From contig CBDTTM010000118.1 of NCBI GenBank assembly GCA_965363355.1, forward strand, positions 1-7,727: 7,727 nt of DNA. Reading direction: 5' to 3'. A program made the position numbers and the translations under genes. The DNA is from CBDTTM01 sp965363355. Its GTDB lineage: Bacteria; Bacillota; Negativicutes; Selenomonadales; Selenomonadaceae. Below are positions 6,263 to 7,727 of the stretch, one piece after another (the stretch's first letter is position 1; each line of letters opens with the position of its first letter). The notes below the pieces were generated by a model. The model was given only the letters and a program-made list of their open reading frames with translations. It was not told the DNA's origin and ran no database searches.

Positions 6263-6276
6263 GGAATCCTCCTTAT

Positions 6277-6290
6277 ATAGATTTATCTAT
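6277..6290. promoter_or_regulatory. Second candidate LysR site ATAG-N6-CTAT
   Basis: This inverted repeat (arms ATAGAT/ATCTAT) lies just downstream of the LysR-gene -10, about 32 bases from the first dyad. LysR tetramers usually bind a recognition and an activation site, and the pair would fit that pattern. Confidence 0.35.
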
Positions 6291-6302
6291 TGTTTTAATA
6301 TA

Positions 6303-6331
6303 ATTATACTATTTTACATATAGTTATGCAA
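6303..6331 (-). promoter_or_regulatory. Promoter of the LysR gene
   Basis: On the minus strand, TTGCAT (6331-6326) and TATAAT (6308-6303) are separated by 17 bases. This is a strong sigma-70-type promoter. It overlaps the yeiH promoter on the other strand. Confidence 0.7.
6309..6323. promoter_or_regulatory. Candidate LysR operator CTAT-N7-ATAG
   Basis: The dyad contains the LysR-type T-N11-A core (T6310, A6322). It covers the -35 of the yeiH promoter and the spacer of the LysR-gene promoter, so a bound regulator could repress itself and act on yeiH. Assignment is by position and symmetry only. Confidence 0.5.
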
Positions 6332-6341
6332 ATGCTAGACT
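6313..6341 (+). promoter_or_regulatory. Promoter of the YeiH-family gene
   Basis: TTTACA (6313-6318), 17 bases, then TAGACT (6336-6341) preceded by TGC, an extended -10. A small hairpin TGTCT-TCAT-AGACA (6341-6354) follows at the likely transcript start and runs into the ribosome site AAGGAG (6354-6359). Confidence 0.6.
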
Positions 6342-6367
6342 GTCTTCATAGACAAGGAGTGATTCAT

Positions 6368-7351
6368 ATGCAACAAAATTCAAAAATCAAAGGTATTTTA
6401 TTTTCCCTTATTTTTGCTTTGCCAGCCTATTGGTTAGGTGAACGTTATCCACTGATCGGCGGTCCAGTCTTCGGTATACTGCTCGGGCTTATTGCCGCCA
6501 AAATCCCTCGAAGCAATTCATTTGATCCTGGCATTGGCTTTACCGGTAAGAAAATCTTACAATATTCCATTATTTTGCTTGGATTTGAAATGAATTTATT
6601 CCAAGTCCTAAATATAGGCGCTACTTCTTTTTCCGTAATGATCTGCACCTTGCTCACCGCTTTTGGTGTCGCTTACTGGGTAGGAAAACGGCTCGGTCTT
6701 GAGCAGCATACCACGATTTTGATTGGTGCCGGAACAGCAATCTGTGGGGGCTCGGCCATTGCTGCCGCCGCACCGGTTATTGGTGCCAAGGACAAAGACA
6801 TCGCGTTTTCGATTTCAACAATTTTCCTCTTCAATATTTTAGCTGTATTTATTTTTCCAGCCCTAGGTCATTTGATAGACCTTTCTGACCTAGGTTTTGG
6901 CATATGGGCCGGAACAGCCATCAACGATACTTCGTCGGTCGTTGCCGCCGCCTATTCTTATAGCCCCGCAGCCGGAAGTTATGCCACGATCGTCAAGCTG
7001 ACCCGCGCTTTGATGATTATTCCCGTCTGCCTTCTGCTCGCATTTTTTACCGCTAAACAAAAGGAAAACACCTCTTCTTTTCAGTTGAAAAACATTTTCC
7101 CTTGGTTCATTCTTTGGTTCGTCTTTGCCTGCATCATCCATACAACTGGAATTGTACCAGAACAGATTTCTCAGGACCTCGGCGCTCTAGGTAAGTTTTC
7201 TATCATCCTCGCCATGAGTGCCATAGGCCTCAACACGGATATCCTCGCCTTATTTCGCCATGGACTGCGCCCGATCATTCTCGGACTTTGCTGTTGGGTT
7301 GCCGTCGCAGTCGTTTCACTTTTGATCCAGCATTTCATCGGACTGATTTGA
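6368..7351 (+). CDS. yeiH: YeiH/UPF0324-family membrane protein, putative sulfate exporter
   Basis: The 327-residue product is a multi-pass inner-membrane protein with about ten hydrophobic segments. It carries the family landmarks: GGPVFGILLGL (31-41), GAGTAICGGSAIAA (120-133), GTAINDTSSVVAA (182-194) and the late AMSAIGLNTD (282-291). The two GTAI-type motifs sit on inverted halves of the fold. The start is the ATG at 6368, since AAGGAG lies eight bases ahead; an earlier in-frame ATG at 6326 overlaps the promoter. The family is often annotated as a sulfate exporter, but the substrate is not established here and the family name rests largely on homology. It is divergent from and probably controlled by the LysR gene. 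No clear terminator follows. Confidence 0.9.
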   Translation: MQQNSKIKGILFSLIFALPAYWLGERYPLIGGPVFGILLGLIAAKIPRSNSFDPGIGFTGKKILQYSIILLGFEMNLFQVLNIGATSFSVMICTLLTAFGVAYWVGKRLGLEQHTTILIGAGTAICGGSAIAAAAPVIGAKDKDIAFSISTIFLFNILAVFIFPALGHLIDLSDLGFGIWAGTAINDTSSVVAAAYSYSPAAGSYATIVKLTRALMIIPVCLLLAFFTAKQKENTSSFQLKNIFPWFILWFVFACIIHTTGIVPEQISQDLGALGKFSIILAMSAIGLNTDILALFRHGLRPIILGLCCWVAVAVVSLLIQHFIGLI

Positions 7352-7390
7352 TCCCAACTTCTTTAACTATCGCAAAAAAAAGCGTCCTAT

Positions 7391-7431
7391 GATACAATGT
7401 GAAACAGAGCTTTTCATCCTACAATCAGGAG
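7391..7431 (+). promoter_or_regulatory. Promoter -10 and ribosome binding site of the zinc-ribbon gene
   Basis: TGATACAAT gives an extended -10 (TACAAT at 7393-7398) without a good -35. AGGAG (7427-7431) lies eight bases ahead of the ATG at 7440. The gene thus appears to be transcribed independently of the YeiH-family gene 88 bases upstream. Confidence 0.5.
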
Positions 7432-7439
7432 CTGAAACT

Positions 7440-7727
7440 ATGTTAACATGCCAAAAATGCGGCAAGGAACTTGCCGAAAAAGACGCCCTTTTACACAAAA
7501 ACACGGACGGAAGCAAAGAAGTCATCTGTCATGAATGTTTCAAAACAGCAACCGGCATCGATTATAAAACCTTTGCTTTCCGCAAAGAAAATGCCAAACA
7601 AACCTTGTTCGCCGTTATATTCTGTCTGGCAGCAACGGTATACGCCTTTATGGAAAAAGGTCCTTTATATGGTGCGCTAGGCATTGCTGCCACCGTTTTA
7701 ATCTACTTTTTTGCAAGCAAGGCAAAA
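7440..7727 (+). CDS. Small zinc-ribbon membrane protein, unknown function (3' end beyond window)
   Basis: Ninety-six residues are visible and the frame is open at the window edge. Two CxxC pairs, Cys4/Cys7 (CQKC) and Cys30/Cys33 (CHEC), form a likely zinc ribbon. They are followed by two hydrophobic stretches at about 55-70 and 76-91, so the protein is probably an inner-membrane protein with a cytosolic metal-binding head. I do not recognise a named family. The start has its own ribosome site. Its base composition resembles the neighbouring chromosomal genes. Confidence 0.75.
   Translation, partial: MLTCQKCGKELAEKDALLHKNTDGSKEVICHECFKTATGIDYKTFAFRKENAKQTLFAVIFCLAATVYAFMEKGPLYGALGIAATVLIYFFASKAK

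Noticed and set aside
7471..7680. Plus-strand frame of 69 codons within the zinc-ribbon gene
   Set aside because: It is an out-of-phase shadow; the frame from 7440 has a ribosome site, four paired cysteines and membrane segments.

Overview
The window joins a stable chromosomal block (about 2780-7727) to a decayed accessory segment (1-2773) that starts right behind the 3' end of guaA. The housekeeping side points to an anaerobic, low-to-moderate GC Firmicute-type bacterium. It has strong AGGAGG-like ribosome sites, GTG and TTG starts, a futalosine-pathway menaquinone gene (mqnA), and a LysR/YeiH divergent pair. Negativicutes (Selenomonas/Veillonella relatives) is my best guess, but the window does not prove it.

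Accessory side, read on the minus strand away from guaA. First comes a 251-bp fold-back structure (2523-2773) with 35-bp inverted ends, ending TGT...ACA, that surrounds the guaA terminator. Next is a broken gene (2022-2420) whose pieces match the TnsA endonuclease of Tn7-like transposons. Then come a short interrupted inverted repeat (1874-1978), a four-helix membrane protein of unknown function (1258-1773), and a fragment of an IS1182/IS5-type transposase (915-1209). Last is the N-terminal 286 residues of a SIR2-like NAD-binding protein (1-860), started at a GTG behind a strong ribosome site and cut off by the window edge. SIR2-like proteins of this kind are common effectors of anti-phage systems, and their partners usually lie just downstream, here outside the window. 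DNA from 1 to about 1980 is clearly more AT-rich than the rest.

Chromosomal side. guaA (GMP synthetase), mqnA (chorismate dehydratase) and a LysR-type regulator all read on the minus strand. guaA has its own extended -10 promoter, squeezed against the terminator hairpin of mqnA. The LysR gene is divergent from a YeiH-family (UPF0324) membrane protein. Their two promoters overlap face to face around a CTAT-N7-ATAG dyad, the classical arrangement for a LysR regulator that controls itself and its neighbour. The window ends inside a small zinc-ribbon membrane protein with its own promoter.

The most interesting reading is a decayed mobile island, possibly Tn7-like, parked behind guaA and carrying a SIR2 defence gene. 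The gene fragments are seen directly; that they form one island is inference. No tRNA, rRNA, CRISPR array or riboswitch was seen.
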